Notes: generated from the sequence alone by a model not told the origin. A stretch of 64,000 nt of DNA from Timonella senegalensis JC301 (GCF_000312125.1 NZ_HE978644.1:281713-345712), one strand, 5' to 3'; shown: positions 31,572 through 41,649, counted from the stretch's first letter. Translations and numbers: made by a program.

Positions 31572-34500
31572 ACGCTGAGCCTCGCGGGATGCGCCCGTCC
31601 GCTTTCCACGTAGACGGCATAGCCTGCACCTCCCGCGGGGTCGATTGCCGCTCCGACGGGCACGCCCAGGAACTCGCGCTCGCGGTGTCCCGGTTCCAGC
31701 CACAGCCCCTGCGCGCACGACTGCAGAAACCGCCCCAGCGCGCCGCCATAGGCGTTCGCTAGCGCGGTGGGCGCCACCTGTGCCAGCACGGGCACGCGCG
31801 CCGCATAGGCGGCTGCGAGCAGCTCGCCCACCTCGTAGGGGTTGCGTTCCGTGGTCAGGTCTAGGTCCTCAATGGACACAATGATTTTCGACGATTGACC
31901 TCCTTCCAGCGCACTGGTTGCGCTGTGTAGTTGTTCCGCGCCGTCCGTGGAGCTGACCCTCAGCACTGTTGCCTCGCCTGCGTGGGCACTCCGCCCGGCG
32001 ATGAGGCGGGTGGCGGATGCAGTGCGTTTTGCTCCGCGCTTTCCCACGAGGACGAGGTTGTCGCCGTGCCATGCTAGGGGCTTGGGGCTGAAGCCGTAGG
32101 TTCCCGCGGCGCCGCCGGCGGGGGTGGGATGCGCGCGTGGTGGCAGGAAATCCTCCCTGTTCAACGCCTCCCAGTGTGGTACCTCCCCATTGAGTGAATC
32201 TTTGCTGCGGACTTCACCGGGTGAAGTGTGTTCTGAAACGGCGAACTGGCACGCGAGGGACTGGTGCGACTCGATCCACACTCCGCGTCCTGGAGCGCTG
32301 GGTAGACCAGCGAGTTCCTTGGGAACGCCCCACATGACGTCGTCGTGGGAGTTTCCGGTGCCGAGCACTATTCGGGTGGAGATGTGCGGCTCGTGGGTAC
32401 GGGAGATGTGTGTGCCGTGGGCCGTAAAAAGCGAGGCCCCTGCTCGCCTCCCTCTTGTGAAGAGGATGTCTATGAGTTCTAGTCCGGACCCGCGGTCGAA
32501 CGCTTCCAACTCTCGGATAACTTCGTCCGCGGTGTCTAGGACAATGAGCCCCGGCCGTTCGAGAGCGGAGGTGAGAGCCCCGTGGATGAGGAAGGCATCG
32601 GAGCTATCCACACAGATCAGCGAGGCCCCAACCAACCTGTCAAGCTCGGAGCGAACCATAGGGTGATCAACGTTGGGGCCGATCCATGTCACGGGGATCG
32701 CTTCGAGCTGGGGAACTCCATGCGGCACAGGCTTGGCGCTCCGGTTAAGCAGGGTGGCGGTCTGCTCAAGATCGGCATGCTCGAGGGCCGCTCGCACCAG
32801 GGAGAGCAGAGCCGTGGTCTTCCCGGATCGCGCGCGCCCGAGAACCGCACAGTGCGCGCCGAGGCTGTGGACGAGTGGCAGGTGGGTGAGTGAGTCCGGC
32901 GAGGCCCCGAGCACACCGGCATCCCCGGAGCGCGCGACCCACCGTTCCGGGAGGGGTGGTGCCCACAGTGCACGCGGACGTTCATAGATGGGGGCCCGCG
33001 ACAACTCGGCCATGTACCAACCGAGGGGGTCGGGTGTGTCCGGTGAATCGTCGGTAATAACGGCTGGCGCAACCAGCGGGACGTGCCAGCGCGACAGCGC
33101 GCGGACCAGCGGGGCGGAGCCACGCGGAGGAGCGCCACACAGGAACGACTGCGCGCGGATCAGCGGCTCGGAGCCAACCCGCACGAGTACGCGGCCCGGC
33201 AGCGAGGCAGGGATCGCGGCGCCATCTGGCACCCCCAGCACGTCCAGCGAGTCCGCCTCGTCGGCAACCCTCAGGCAAGCGCGGAGAGTGATGTTGGCTC
33301 GCATATCCGGCGTGATCGCGCCGGAGGGTCGCTGGGTAGCAAGCACGAGATGAATCCCTAGCGAGCGGCCCTGTGCGGCCAGACGCACGAGCGAGGGAAT
33401 GAAGTCGGGCTGGTCGTCTGCGAGTGCGCGAAACTCGTCGACCACGATGAGAAGTCGGGCAAGCGACCCGAGCCCGAGTCTCCGGTTGTAGTCCTCAATG
33501 CGGGTAATGCTGTGCTCGGCAAAGAGGCGCTCGCGGCGCTGCAACTCTTTGCGCAGCCCGACCAACGCGCGGCCGGACTCGGAGGGATCAAGGTCCGTGA
33601 CCAGTGAAATCGTGTGCGGAAGCCGGGCCGCGGCGCCCAAACCTGCGCCGCCCTTGTAGTCCACCAGCACGAGGTGGAGTTCCGCCGGCGAGTAGCGGGC
33701 CGCCGCGCCAAACACGAGGGACTGCAGGAACTCGGACTTGCCGGAACCGGTGGTGCCGGCCACGAGCATGTGCGGTCCCTGCGCCACGAGGTCGAGCCAC
33801 AGCGCGCTGCCATCCTCGCCGATGCCCACGGGCACGGTGAGTGCCCCCGGCGAGTTGGTTCCCCACCGCGCGCCAATGCCTGTGTTCAGGCTCGCCCCCA
33901 CACCCTTACCAGCGCCCAACCCCAGAGAACCGAGCGCGTCCACGAGTGGGGCACTGGAAGGCAACCGAGAGGCACCGGCGCCGGTGGATATGAGGTGCGC
34001 GCCGAGCCCAACCACGAGCTCTTCGGCCAACTCTGGCGACAGCGCGTCTAAGTTGGCGTTGTGCGCCCCTACGCCAACAGGAACAACCGCTGTGCGGAAC
34101 TCCGGGTGCGCAGTCACGGACGCGGCGAGCTCCCGCGAACACAGTACGACCAGGTGCGCCCCTGCCCGCGCGCTCTCCCGCACCGCTTGCACAAGCCGCG
34201 CTGCGAGCGTGGCATGGGGTGCGGGCAGATCGAGCAGGTCCACAACCGTGAGTGCCGGCAGGTTGACGCTCTGCTCGCGCCCAGCCCATGAGGAGACATT
34301 CGTGAGTCGGGGCCGGCGCCAGCGCAGGAACTCCCAGTTCTGCATGGCCGCGGAAGAAGCCACGATCTCGACGTCCGCCTCCTTGTCCGCACAGGAGTCC
34401 GTGTCCAGGGGCGATCCCGCTTCAACATCCACCGATCCCGCCCCGGCGAGCGCCCGGATCACGTGCTCCCGCGCAACCGACCGGGCGGCGGAGTGCGCGG

Positions 34501-35785
34501 ACGCACGGACATCGCGCTCATCGCGACTAACCCCCGCCTGCGCATCGGCGTACGGCACCACGACGGCCATAACCGCAGGAACTCCGGCCAGGGCGCCCGC
34601 GATGTGAGGGGATGATGGATCCCTGATTGCGAGCACTAGTTCCCACAGCCTAGGTCGGGATGTGCGCGGCGCGCTCTCGTGAGCGCTCGCGGCTTGCGCG
34701 GGCTGCGCAGACTTCCTGCGCGCGAGGTGCTGCGCCACGAACATGAGCGGCCCCGCCAGCCCGAACAGCAGGAACGTTGGCTGCTGCATGACCGCCGCCA
34801 GGAGTGCCGAGATCGCGAGCGGCACAACGACCGGGACCGCCATGACCGCCGCCGACTCCCGGTAAGTCGGCTGCTCGGGCGCCGGTTCGTGGCCGAACCG
34901 GCCTGGGTTCCAGCGGACGGTCGGCTCGTACCTGACTACTTCTCCTATTTTCGACGATCCACTCGCTTTTCCCTGCACCTCCAGTTCCAGCACCACGCCG
35001 TGCGATAGGGTGAGCCCCCATAGCCATGCCCGCGGGTGCACGCGCAGCCGGCGGACGGAGGGTTTGAGGCCAAAGGGGCGCACGATGTGCGCGGTGCCCA
35101 GAACCAGGTGCGCGCGGAGTCCACCCTCGATCACCGCCGACCGAGGCTCCACATCGGTCGCGGGACTCACTACCGAACTAGCGGCTGTCCGAAACGTAGA
35201 CCGGAGCGTAGACCGGAGCGCAGACCGGAGCGCAGACCACAGCGCATGAGCATGCCACCGCCACGACAACCGGACCCGCACGCTCGAAACCCCAGAGGCA
35301 CCCGGCAACCCAGTGCGAACCCAAACTCCCTGTTCCACGCGTGCCCAACCTCGACCTCGCTCAGTGGAGGTGATCTCAGCGCCCACCGACGGCCCCGCGG
35401 TCTGGCGCATGACAGTCCCGGCATCGCCATGTGACCCCGCCGGCAGCTCGCCCAAGGCGCCAGTCCCACTCAAAGCGGACGCGCCGAGTAACGCACCGGC
35501 CCCACCCGCCACGGAAGCGGATCCCGCCATACCAACGGCCCGTTCGTTGGCTGGAACTGGGATGCGAGTGATGCGCGCTCCAAAGGTGAGTGGCGCGCTG
35601 CCCACCCGGTGCGCAGGGGTGAGCGCTTCCGTTCCCACGTACCAACGAGCCTCCGCACCCGCGATGCTCGCGGTCTGTGAGCTCAACTGGACCGCCAACT
35701 CGGCAAACGACGTTCCCGAGCGGACATCGAGTTCGCCAATGCCGGCGATGGACAGAGGGAGATAAGAGTCTGAGGCGCGCACCAC
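31568..35785 (-). CDS. FtsK/SpoIIIE-type multidomain ATPase, EssC/EccC-like
   Basis: At least 1,405 residues. Order: an N-terminal domain of about 300 residues; two membrane segments (AVPVVVPLAISALLAAVMQ, PTFLLFGLAGPLMFVAQHLA); an intact first ATPase domain with Walker A GTTGSGKSEFLQ and Walker B RLLIVVDEFRAL; a second with GRARSGKTTALL; and a third with a degenerate P-loop (GKRGAKRTAS). This is the layout of type VII secretion ATPases. No WXG100 substrate or other secretion gene is in the window. Start uncertain: the frame runs open to 35947, but that end lies inside a terminator hairpin, so I use the first GTG after it. CTG at 35887 is possible. Two ATTTTCGACGAT copies lie within it. Confidence 0.78.
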   Translation of the reverse strand: MVRASDSYLPLSIAGIGELDVRSGTSFAELAVQLSSQTASIAGAEARWYVGTEALTPAHRVGSAPLTFGARITRIPVPANERAVGMAGSASVAGGAGALLGASALSGTGALGELPAGSHGDAGTVMRQTAGPSVGAEITSTERGRGWARVEQGVWVRTGLPGASGVSSVRVRLSWRWHAHALWSALRSALRSTLRSTFRTAASSVVSPATDVEPRSAVIEGGLRAHLVLGTAHIVRPFGLKPSVRRLRVHPRAWLWGLTLSHGVVLELEVQGKASGSSKIGEVVRYEPTVRWNPGRFGHEPAPEQPTYRESAAVMAVPVVVPLAISALLAAVMQQPTFLLFGLAGPLMFVAQHLARRKSAQPAQAASAHESAPRTSRPRLWELVLAIRDPSSPHIAGALAGVPAVMAVVVPYADAQAGVSRDERDVRASAHSAARSVAREHVIRALAGAGSVDVEAGSPLDTDSCADKEADVEIVASSAAMQNWEFLRWRRPRLTNVSSWAGREQSVNLPALTVVDLLDLPAPHATLAARLVQAVRESARAGAHLVVLCSRELAASVTAHPEFRTAVVPVGVGAHNANLDALSPELAEELVVGLGAHLISTGAGASRLPSSAPLVDALGSLGLGAGKGVGASLNTGIGARWGTNSPGALTVPVGIGEDGSALWLDLVAQGPHMLVAGTTGSGKSEFLQSLVFGAAARYSPAELHLVLVDYKGGAGLGAAARLPHTISLVTDLDPSESGRALVGLRKELQRRERLFAEHSITRIEDYNRRLGLGSLARLLIVVDEFRALADDQPDFIPSLVRLAAQGRSLGIHLVLATQRPSGAITPDMRANITLRACLRVADEADSLDVLGVPDGAAIPASLPGRVLVRVGSEPLIRAQSFLCGAPPRGSAPLVRALSRWHVPLVAPAVITDDSPDTPDPLGWYMAELSRAPIYERPRALWAPPLPERWVARSGDAGVLGASPDSLTHLPLVHSLGAHCAVLGRARSGKTTALLSLVRAALEHADLEQTATLLNRSAKPVPHGVPQLEAIPVTWIGPNVDHPMVRSELDRLVGASLICVDSSDAFLIHGALTSALERPGLIVLDTADEVIRELEAFDRGSGLELIDILFTRGRRAGASLFTAHGTHISRTHEPHISTRIVLGTGNSHDDVMWGVPKELAGLPSAPGRGVWIESHQSLACQFAVSEHTSPGEVRSKDSLNGEVPHWEALNREDFLPPRAHPTPAGGAAGTYGFSPKPLAWHGDNLVLVGKRGAKRTASATRLIAGRSAHAGEATVLRVSSTDGAEQLHSATSALEGGQSSKIIVSIEDLDLTTERNPYEVGELLAAAYAARVPVLAQVAPTALANAYGGALGRFLQSCAQGLWLEPGHREREFLGVPVGAAIDPAGGAGYAVYVESGRAHPARLSV

Positions 35786-35912
35786 GCAATCCTGCCCCGA
35801 TCTCAGGCCGTACGCGGCAGGCAGCGAGAATCTGTGGATAACGGCAGGTGAGGGGCGCTGGGACGCAACTCGATCGTCGAAAATCAGTACTAGAAATTGG
35901 GCCCTACACGCA

Positions 35913-35950
35913 CGAGTGCCCGGCACCCCTTTCGGGGTGCCGGGCACTCG
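35913..35950 (-). terminator. Terminator of the ABC exporter operon
   Basis: A perfect 17-bp stem (CGAGTGCCCGGCACCCC with its complement) and a four-base loop between the ABC permease stop and the EssC-like gene. Confidence 0.85.
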
Positions 35951-35964
35951 CGGTCATCTACCTG

Positions 35965-38607
35965 TCAGTCGACGGACAGTGCCTCCACAGGAGAGGTCTT
36001 GACCGCTCCGCGCGCCGGGATGACCGAGGCGAGGAGTCCCGCGCCCAACGCGACCGCGAAGATCATCGCGATGTCGGTCCAGCGGGCCGAGAATGCCACA
36101 TCAGTCATTCCACTGAGCAGGAGCTGAGTGCCAGCCCACGCGTACAGAGCACCCAGCGCCACACCAACGAGTGCGCCAATACCCGCGATGAGCATTCCCT
36201 CGAAAGCGAGGGACGTGCGCAGCTGGCGCTTGGACATGCCCACCGCTCGCAGTGTCGCGTTCTCGCGGCGGCGCTCGATGATCGAGAGCGACAGCGTGTT
36301 GGCCACACCGATCAGCGCGATGAGCACTGCTACGCCAAGCAACCCAACCAGGATCAGCAGCATGATATCGATTGCCTTCTGGAACTCAAGGCGCTGCATG
36401 ACTGAACCTTCGAGCGACACGTTCTCGCTGCCAAGAACGTCTCGGATCTCGTCCACAGTATCGCCGGCATTCTTCAGGTCGGAGACCTTAATGAACAGGG
36501 TTGACGAACGGACCTGTGAATCGTCAATGCCGAACGTGTTTACCAGTTCCTCAAAGACTTCAGAGGTGACGGCGATTCCATTGATTCCACCGTTACCAGC
36601 GCTCTTGAGCTCCACTCGGTCAGCCCAACCAGGCTGCTCCTCAGGCCCGCCATTACCGACAATCTCGTCTGAGTTCTTGAACATCCAAATAGGAGTGTCC
36701 TTCTTGAACGAGTTGTATGCGGGGTGGAGGAACTTGCCCTCCCCCAACTGGTCAAGGACTGATGCATCACGCATAGCGTTGCGTGCGTCTTCACTCAGTT
36801 CCACGAGGGTTTCGGTTTCCACATAGTTGTGGTCGATACCGTCTTGGGATGCAAAGTTCACATAGGTTTGACGCGCCGCGTACACGTACTCGACACCGTC
36901 GATCGCACGCACCTTCTGAGCTGTCTGGTTCGTGTCGACTGCCTTGCCATCAGCGCCCTGATAGAACTGGGCAACAAGATCGATGGGGAAGGTCTCGTCG
37001 AGTTCTCGATCCAGCGTGCTGCGGGCAGTTGACGCTCCGATCGATAGGAGAGACACGAGCGTTACGCCGATGAAGAGTGCGGTCGCGGTGGATGCAGTAC
37101 GCCGAGGGTTACGTGCGATGTTCGCGGCAGCGAGCTGCGCGGGTGCACCCATCTTGCTGAACAACTTACCCACGCCGGAAACAACGGCTGGTACCCACAG
37201 CACTGCTGAAATGATGAGGCCCACAAAGCTGGCAGCGCCACCGAGAATGCCGAGTCCAACTGCGATGTCGAGCGAGTCCTCACGAAGCGTGAATGAGAAT
37301 GCGAGCAGCCCCGCGCCGCCGAGTACGAGGAGCGCCGCAATAACGGTGCGCACCTTGCCAGCGGTTCCACGAGTCTCCGCAACCCCCTCGATCGGACGAA
37401 GTGCGGCAAGTGGAGCCACGCGGGTTGCCACACGGGCCGGAACGAACGAGGCGAGGAGCGTCACCAGGGTTCCCGCTACGAGAGGTACCCAAATGGCGGT
37501 TGCCGGGATCGAAACCACGGAAGGGATTGACGCCGAAAGACCAACTGCACTTACGACCCAGAGGATTGCCTGGACGAGCAGGATTCCGAGAATAACGCCG
37601 GCCACGGACGCGAGGAACCCGAGGATGAGCGCCTCAACAAGAACCGAACGCTTAATCTGCTTGGTGTTTGCACCCACACAGCGCAGAAGTGCGAGCGTGC
37701 GAGCGCGCTGGGCCACGAGAACTTGGAACGTGTTTGAGATGACCAGTGCAGCAACAAGGAGCGCGATTCCTGCAAAGGCGAGGACAGCGGACATGATGAT
37801 GTTCGCCTCGCCCGTGAGCGCTTCGAGTTGGTCCTGCGTGATCTGCTCAATGCTGGAGACCTTAAGCCCACCGGCTAACTGGGTAATTTCGTCCTGAAGT
37901 GCGCCCAGTCGGACAGCATCTCCTGCAACCGAAGGTTCCGCGGCAACCAGCACATGCTCTGCGAACATTTCACCTGAGTCAAGCGCGGAGTAGATGGATT
38001 GGATACCTTCCAAGGTAGTAACCGCAGCACCGCCATAGCTTGTGTACGCACCCTTAGGGTCCTCCGTCAGGCCGGTGATCTTGAAAGAGACCTTGCCTTG
38101 CGTGGCGTCGCCGCCATTAGTGACCGCGATGTCGTCGCCAACTGCTACGCCGAAGCGTTCCGCAAACTTCACGGGAAGAGAGATCTCATCGGCGGCAGAA
38201 GGAGCCTTGCCCTCCGAGTACGTGAAGAAGTTGAGACCCGCTGATTCACCCTGAGTAATAAACGGTAGGTATTCTTGGGAACTTCCCTTGACCAGGGAGA
38301 ACCAGCCTTGAGAACTAATGGACGTCTCAGCGACTTCTGGAAGCGCGTCGATTTTCTCGATCAGGTCAACAGGAACGCCGGAGTACTCCACGCTCTTGTA
38401 ACCATCAACAGTGGTCTCCTTATACCCAAGGACAACCACGTCGGACTGCCCGTACTGCGCGGTCATTGCGCCTTCGGCCGACTTTACAAAGACCTGACCG
38501 CCCATGAACGTGGCGGCAATGAACGCGGTGCCTATGACGATCGCAATCGCCGCGGCGATGAGGCGGCCAACGTTCTGCCTCATCTGGAAGAGAGTGATTC
38601 TTAGCAT
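35965..38607 (-). CDS. FtsX/MacB-type ABC transporter permease
   Basis: 880 residues with two FtsX-like modules: an N-terminal helix (LIAAAIAIVIGTAFIAATFM), a large extracytoplasmic domain, three helices from about residue 265, a second helix and domain from about 480, and a final three-helix bundle (LLILVGLLGVAVLIALIGVA). This is the architecture of lipoprotein-, peptide- or antibiotic-handling exporters. It pairs with the ATPase gene five bases upstream. A NarL-type two-component system lies next to it on the same strand and probably controls it. The substrate is unknown. Confidence 0.87.
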   Translation of the reverse strand: MLRITLFQMRQNVGRLIAAAIAIVIGTAFIAATFMGGQVFVKSAEGAMTAQYGQSDVVVLGYKETTVDGYKSVEYSGVPVDLIEKIDALPEVAETSISSQGWFSLVKGSSQEYLPFITQGESAGLNFFTYSEGKAPSAADEISLPVKFAERFGVAVGDDIAVTNGGDATQGKVSFKITGLTEDPKGAYTSYGGAAVTTLEGIQSIYSALDSGEMFAEHVLVAAEPSVAGDAVRLGALQDEITQLAGGLKVSSIEQITQDQLEALTGEANIIMSAVLAFAGIALLVAALVISNTFQVLVAQRARTLALLRCVGANTKQIKRSVLVEALILGFLASVAGVILGILLVQAILWVVSAVGLSASIPSVVSIPATAIWVPLVAGTLVTLLASFVPARVATRVAPLAALRPIEGVAETRGTAGKVRTVIAALLVLGGAGLLAFSFTLREDSLDIAVGLGILGGAASFVGLIISAVLWVPAVVSGVGKLFSKMGAPAQLAAANIARNPRRTASTATALFIGVTLVSLLSIGASTARSTLDRELDETFPIDLVAQFYQGADGKAVDTNQTAQKVRAIDGVEYVYAARQTYVNFASQDGIDHNYVETETLVELSEDARNAMRDASVLDQLGEGKFLHPAYNSFKKDTPIWMFKNSDEIVGNGGPEEQPGWADRVELKSAGNGGINGIAVTSEVFEELVNTFGIDDSQVRSSTLFIKVSDLKNAGDTVDEIRDVLGSENVSLEGSVMQRLEFQKAIDIMLLILVGLLGVAVLIALIGVANTLSLSIIERRRENATLRAVGMSKRQLRTSLAFEGMLIAGIGALVGVALGALYAWAGTQLLLSGMTDVAFSARWTDIAMIFAVALGAGLLASVIPARGAVKTSPVEALSVD

Positions 38608-38612
38608 CTGGT

Positions 38613-39434
38613 TCAGACCTGCTTAGGGGCTAGAACGGAAGCGGTCGCGTCAAAGTTACGCAGCGCGTCGAGTCCGGCCAGAACCGATTCTGGCGTGGGG
38701 TCACCAATGTCGCCGGCGATCTTGCCGTCAGCGATGAGTACAACGCGGTCCGCGTAGGCTGCGGCGGCAGGGTCGTGGGTGACCATGATGATGGTGCGTC
38801 CGAGTTCACGCACGGACTGGCGCAGGAAGGACAGAACCTCGGCGCCCGAGCGCGAGTCGAGGTTACCGGTTGGCTCGTCTGCAAAGACGACCTCAGGGCG
38901 GGCGATGAGCGCGCGAGCAATCGCAACGCGCTGCTGCTGGCCACCGGAGAGTTCGGATGGGCGGTGGTTGAGGCGTTCGGTCAGGCCCAAGGTGCCAGCG
39001 AGGGTGTTCAGCCACTCCTTGTCGTCCTTGGTGACCTTCTTGTTCGCAAGCGTCAAGGGGAGCAGGATGTTCTGCTCAGCGTTGAACATCGGAAGCAGGT
39101 TAAAGGACTGGAACACAAACCCAACCCGGTCGCGGCGCAGTGACGTGAGTTGATCGTCGTTAAGGGTTGTGACATCGGTGGAACCAATGTAGGCGTGCCC
39201 GCTGGTAGCCGAGTCGAGGCCCGCCAGCAGGTGCATGAGCGTGGACTTACCCGAACCGGAAGGGCCCATGATCGCGGTGAACTGGCCCTGCGCGAAGTCC
39301 ACGTCTACGCCGTCGAGCGCGCGGACGATCGAGGCGCCAGAACCGTAGTGCTTGGTCAGTCCGCGTGCGGATACTGCGACGGGGAGCTGTTGGACTGGCG
39401 CGTGGGCACCGTAGCCGCTGAGGGGCTGTGACAT
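38613..39434 (-). CDS. ABC transporter ATP-binding protein (LolD/MacB type)
   Basis: 273 residues. Walker A is MGPSGSGKSTLMHLLAG, the Q-loop FVFQSFNLLPMF, the signature LSGGQQQRVAIARAL and Walker B VVFADEPTGNLD with the H-loop MVTHDPAAAAYADR. It energises the FtsX-type permease encoded immediately downstream. AGGAG precedes the ATG. Confidence 0.92.
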   Translation of the reverse strand: MSQPLSGYGAHAPVQQLPVAVSARGLTKHYGSGASIVRALDGVDVDFAQGQFTAIMGPSGSGKSTLMHLLAGLDSATSGHAYIGSTDVTTLNDDQLTSLRRDRVGFVFQSFNLLPMFNAEQNILLPLTLANKKVTKDDKEWLNTLAGTLGLTERLNHRPSELSGGQQQRVAIARALIARPEVVFADEPTGNLDSRSGAEVLSFLRQSVRELGRTIIMVTHDPAAAAYADRVVLIADGKIAGDIGDPTPESVLAGLDALRNFDATASVLAPKQV

Positions 39435-39501
39435 GAAATCTCCTAGAGATGAACGGGTAAGAATGCGCGAGGCGCGAACCTATCTATCACCCTAGAAAAC
39501 G

Positions 39502-39537
39502 AGGTCCCCTCGCGTCGTCAGGCGACGGAGGGGACTT
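39502..39537 (-). terminator. Hairpin between response regulator and ABC operon
   Basis: AGGTCCCCTC and GAGGGGACTT pair with one G-U, with additional inner CGTCG/CGACG pairing. Confidence 0.55.
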
Positions 39538-39633
39538 GTTGCGCTCAGGTCAGACTCAGGTTGCACCCTCTGGTGCGACCATGGTCGTCATGTCGGCGGC
39601 GGTGGGCTAGCGCTCACACTGATTTTCGACGAT

Positions 39634-40338
39634 TTACTCGCCTGGTTTGACCAGCCCATTCTCGTAGGCGGTCACCACGATCTGCACGCGGTCGCGTGCA
39701 CCGAGCTTGTGCAGGATGCGACCCACGTGTGTCTTGACTGTGGCTTCCGCCACGAACAGCTCGCGCGCGATCTCGGTGTTGCTCATCCCCTTGGCAATGA
39801 GCATGAGGACGTCCATCTCTCGCTCCGTGAGCGACGCGAGCTTGTCGGCGTGGGGTGACGCCACGGCTTGCTCGGCGGGCAGGGGAGTGATGAGACGCCC
39901 AAGCAGGCGGCGGGTCGTGGAGGGGGCGATCACTGCGTCACCCTCGTGGACGGTGCGGATTGCGTTGAGCATTTCCTCGGGTGGGGCGTCCTTGAGGAGG
40001 AATCCGGAAGCTCCGGCCCTGATTGCCTCGAGGGCGTACTCATCCAGGTCAAAGGTCGTCAGAATGAGGATGCGGGGCGTGACCGAGGGGTCCTTGGCGG
40101 ACCAGTACTCGGTGAGCTTGGCGGTGACGGCAAGCCCGTCCATCTCCGGCATACGGATGTCCATCAGGACCACGTCGACGTCGCTGTCCTTGAGGGTCGA
40201 CAGGGCTGATGCGCCGTCGCCGGCTTCCGCGACCACGTGCAGGTCAGGCTGGGAATCGATCACCATCTTGAAGCCCGCACGTAGTAGCTGTTGGTCGTCC
40301 ACGATTGCGACCTTAATGGGGGAGTCTGGGCTGATCAT
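39634..40338 (-). CDS. NarL/LuxR-family response regulator
   Basis: 234 residues. A receiver domain has the phospho-acceptor Asp in DVVLMDIRMPEMDG and the Lys in GFLLKDAPPEEM. The C-terminal LuxR helix-turn-helix is LTEREMDVLMLIAKGMSNTE. Its partner kinase is encoded 75 bp upstream on the same strand, and the adjacent ABC exporter is the likely target. An exact ATTTTCGACGAT copy sits directly after the stop codon. Confidence 0.92.
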   Translation of the reverse strand: MISPDSPIKVAIVDDQQLLRAGFKMVIDSQPDLHVVAEAGDGASALSTLKDSDVDVVLMDIRMPEMDGLAVTAKLTEYWSAKDPSVTPRILILTTFDLDEYALEAIRAGASGFLLKDAPPEEMLNAIRTVHEGDAVIAPSTTRRLLGRLITPLPAEQAVASPHADKLASLTEREMDVLMLIAKGMSNTEIARELFVAEATVKTHVGRILHKLGARDRVQIVVTAYENGLVKPGE

Positions 40339-40413
40339 GTCCGTATTCCTAGGGGTGTGGGTCTGGCTGGCGCGGAGAGGACGCCGTGGTTCATCCTACG
40401 CATCCTTGCGCAA

Positions 40414-41643
40414 CTACTCTCTAAGTTCCGGCAGCGGAAGGTCAAGCTCGACGCGGAATCCACCGCCCTGGCGTGGGCCCGACTTCACGGTCCCGCCAAA
40501 GAGTGCGGCGCGCTCCCGCATGCCCAGGAGGCCCATGCCGGCGCCGTCTGACGTGGAGGCTGCACCGCGGCCGTCGTCCTCAATCTCGAGGCGGACCGAG
40601 TCACGGCCCCACGATTGCACGACCGTGACCGTGGGGTCCGGGCCGGCGTGCTTGAGGATGTTGGTGAGAGACTCTTGGCAAATGCGGTACAGGGTGAGTC
40701 CCGCGCCGGGAGGAAGTTGGCGAGGAGTGCCCATGCGGACAAGCGAGACGCGGACTCCGGAAGTACGCATGGAGTCGACCAGCGACTGGATGTCACCCGC
40801 GGCAGGTTGTGGTGAGCGCAGTACGGAATCGTCATCGGGATCGCCGTTGGGATCTTCCCTCAGGACGCCGAGGAGGCGGCGCATGTCCGCCAGCGCCGCG
40901 CGCCCCGTCTCCGAAATTGTGGTCAGCGTCTTTTCTGCCATCTCAGGGTTCACTTTGGCCGCATACCTGCCGCCATCCGCCTGGGCGATGATGACGGACA
41001 GGGAATGCGCCACGATGTCGTGCATTTCTCGCGCGATCCGGGAGCGTTCGGCAGCGGCACCGATCTGTGCCTGCTTTTCCTTGTCGAGTTCGAGGGCGAT
41101 GTTGCGCTCGCGGAGCACTCGGACCGAGTCGAGGCGTGTTCGACGCATGAGACCGAGCGCCCACACCGTGAGAAAGAGTAAACCGAGGGTAAAGGTTGAG
41201 ATAAGGATTGGTTTGAGGTTGAGCTCCGAGCCCCCATCCCCGACGTGCCCAAAGAAGGCCGCACCCGCAAAGGAACTGAAGAGCGCAAATCGGCCTGCCC
41301 ACCTCGGCCCATAGACTGTGATCGAGTAGAGGGCCACAAGTACGGCAAGGTCCGCTGGGAAGATGAGCGAAGGGCCAATAATCATGTGTGTAAGGGCGAC
41401 CGCGAACACAGCCGCCGCAGAGATCACGGGGGCCGACCGGCGGAACGCAAGCGGCACCAACAGGAACAATGCAAACACCGCCGACCACATGCCCGAGTCG
41501 TCCGGGCCAAAGAACCACTTGAAGCCAGAACCCACGCCTGCAGACCACGGAACCACAGCCAAGGCTGTGATCGTAACCAGCGTCGCATCAAGGCGCTGAC
41601 CGTTCTCTTCAGCCCAACGACCGAATCTCTCGAACACATTCAT
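40414..41643 (-). CDS. Sensor histidine kinase (HisKA_3, NarL-type partner)
   Basis: 409 residues with four to six membrane segments in the first 170 residues (for example LVTITALAVVPWSAGV and LISTFTLGLLFLTVWALGLM). The HisKA_3 domain has its His in RSRIAREMHDIVAHSLSVII, and the ATPase domain ends with GMGLLGMRERAALFGG. It has short extracytoplasmic loops, so it probably senses in or at the membrane, as in antibiotic-sensing systems linked to ABC exporters. TAGGCT is six bases before the ATG, so translation is probably leaderless. Confidence 0.9.
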   Translation of the reverse strand: MNVFERFGRWAEENGQRLDATLVTITALAVVPWSAGVGSGFKWFFGPDDSGMWSAVFALFLLVPLAFRRSAPVISAAAVFAVALTHMIIGPSLIFPADLAVLVALYSITVYGPRWAGRFALFSSFAGAAFFGHVGDGGSELNLKPILISTFTLGLLFLTVWALGLMRRTRLDSVRVLRERNIALELDKEKQAQIGAAAERSRIAREMHDIVAHSLSVIIAQADGGRYAAKVNPEMAEKTLTTISETGRAALADMRRLLGVLREDPNGDPDDDSVLRSPQPAAGDIQSLVDSMRTSGVRVSLVRMGTPRQLPPGAGLTLYRICQESLTNILKHAGPDPTVTVVQSWGRDSVRLEIEDDGRGAASTSDGAGMGLLGMRERAALFGGTVKSGPRQGGGFRVELDLPLPELRE

Positions 41644-41649
41644 GGTCCA

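Noticed and set aside
31568..35947. Start of the EssC-like gene at 35947
   Set aside because: The first dozen codons would lie in a perfect terminator hairpin that ends the neighbouring operon, so this start is unlikely.
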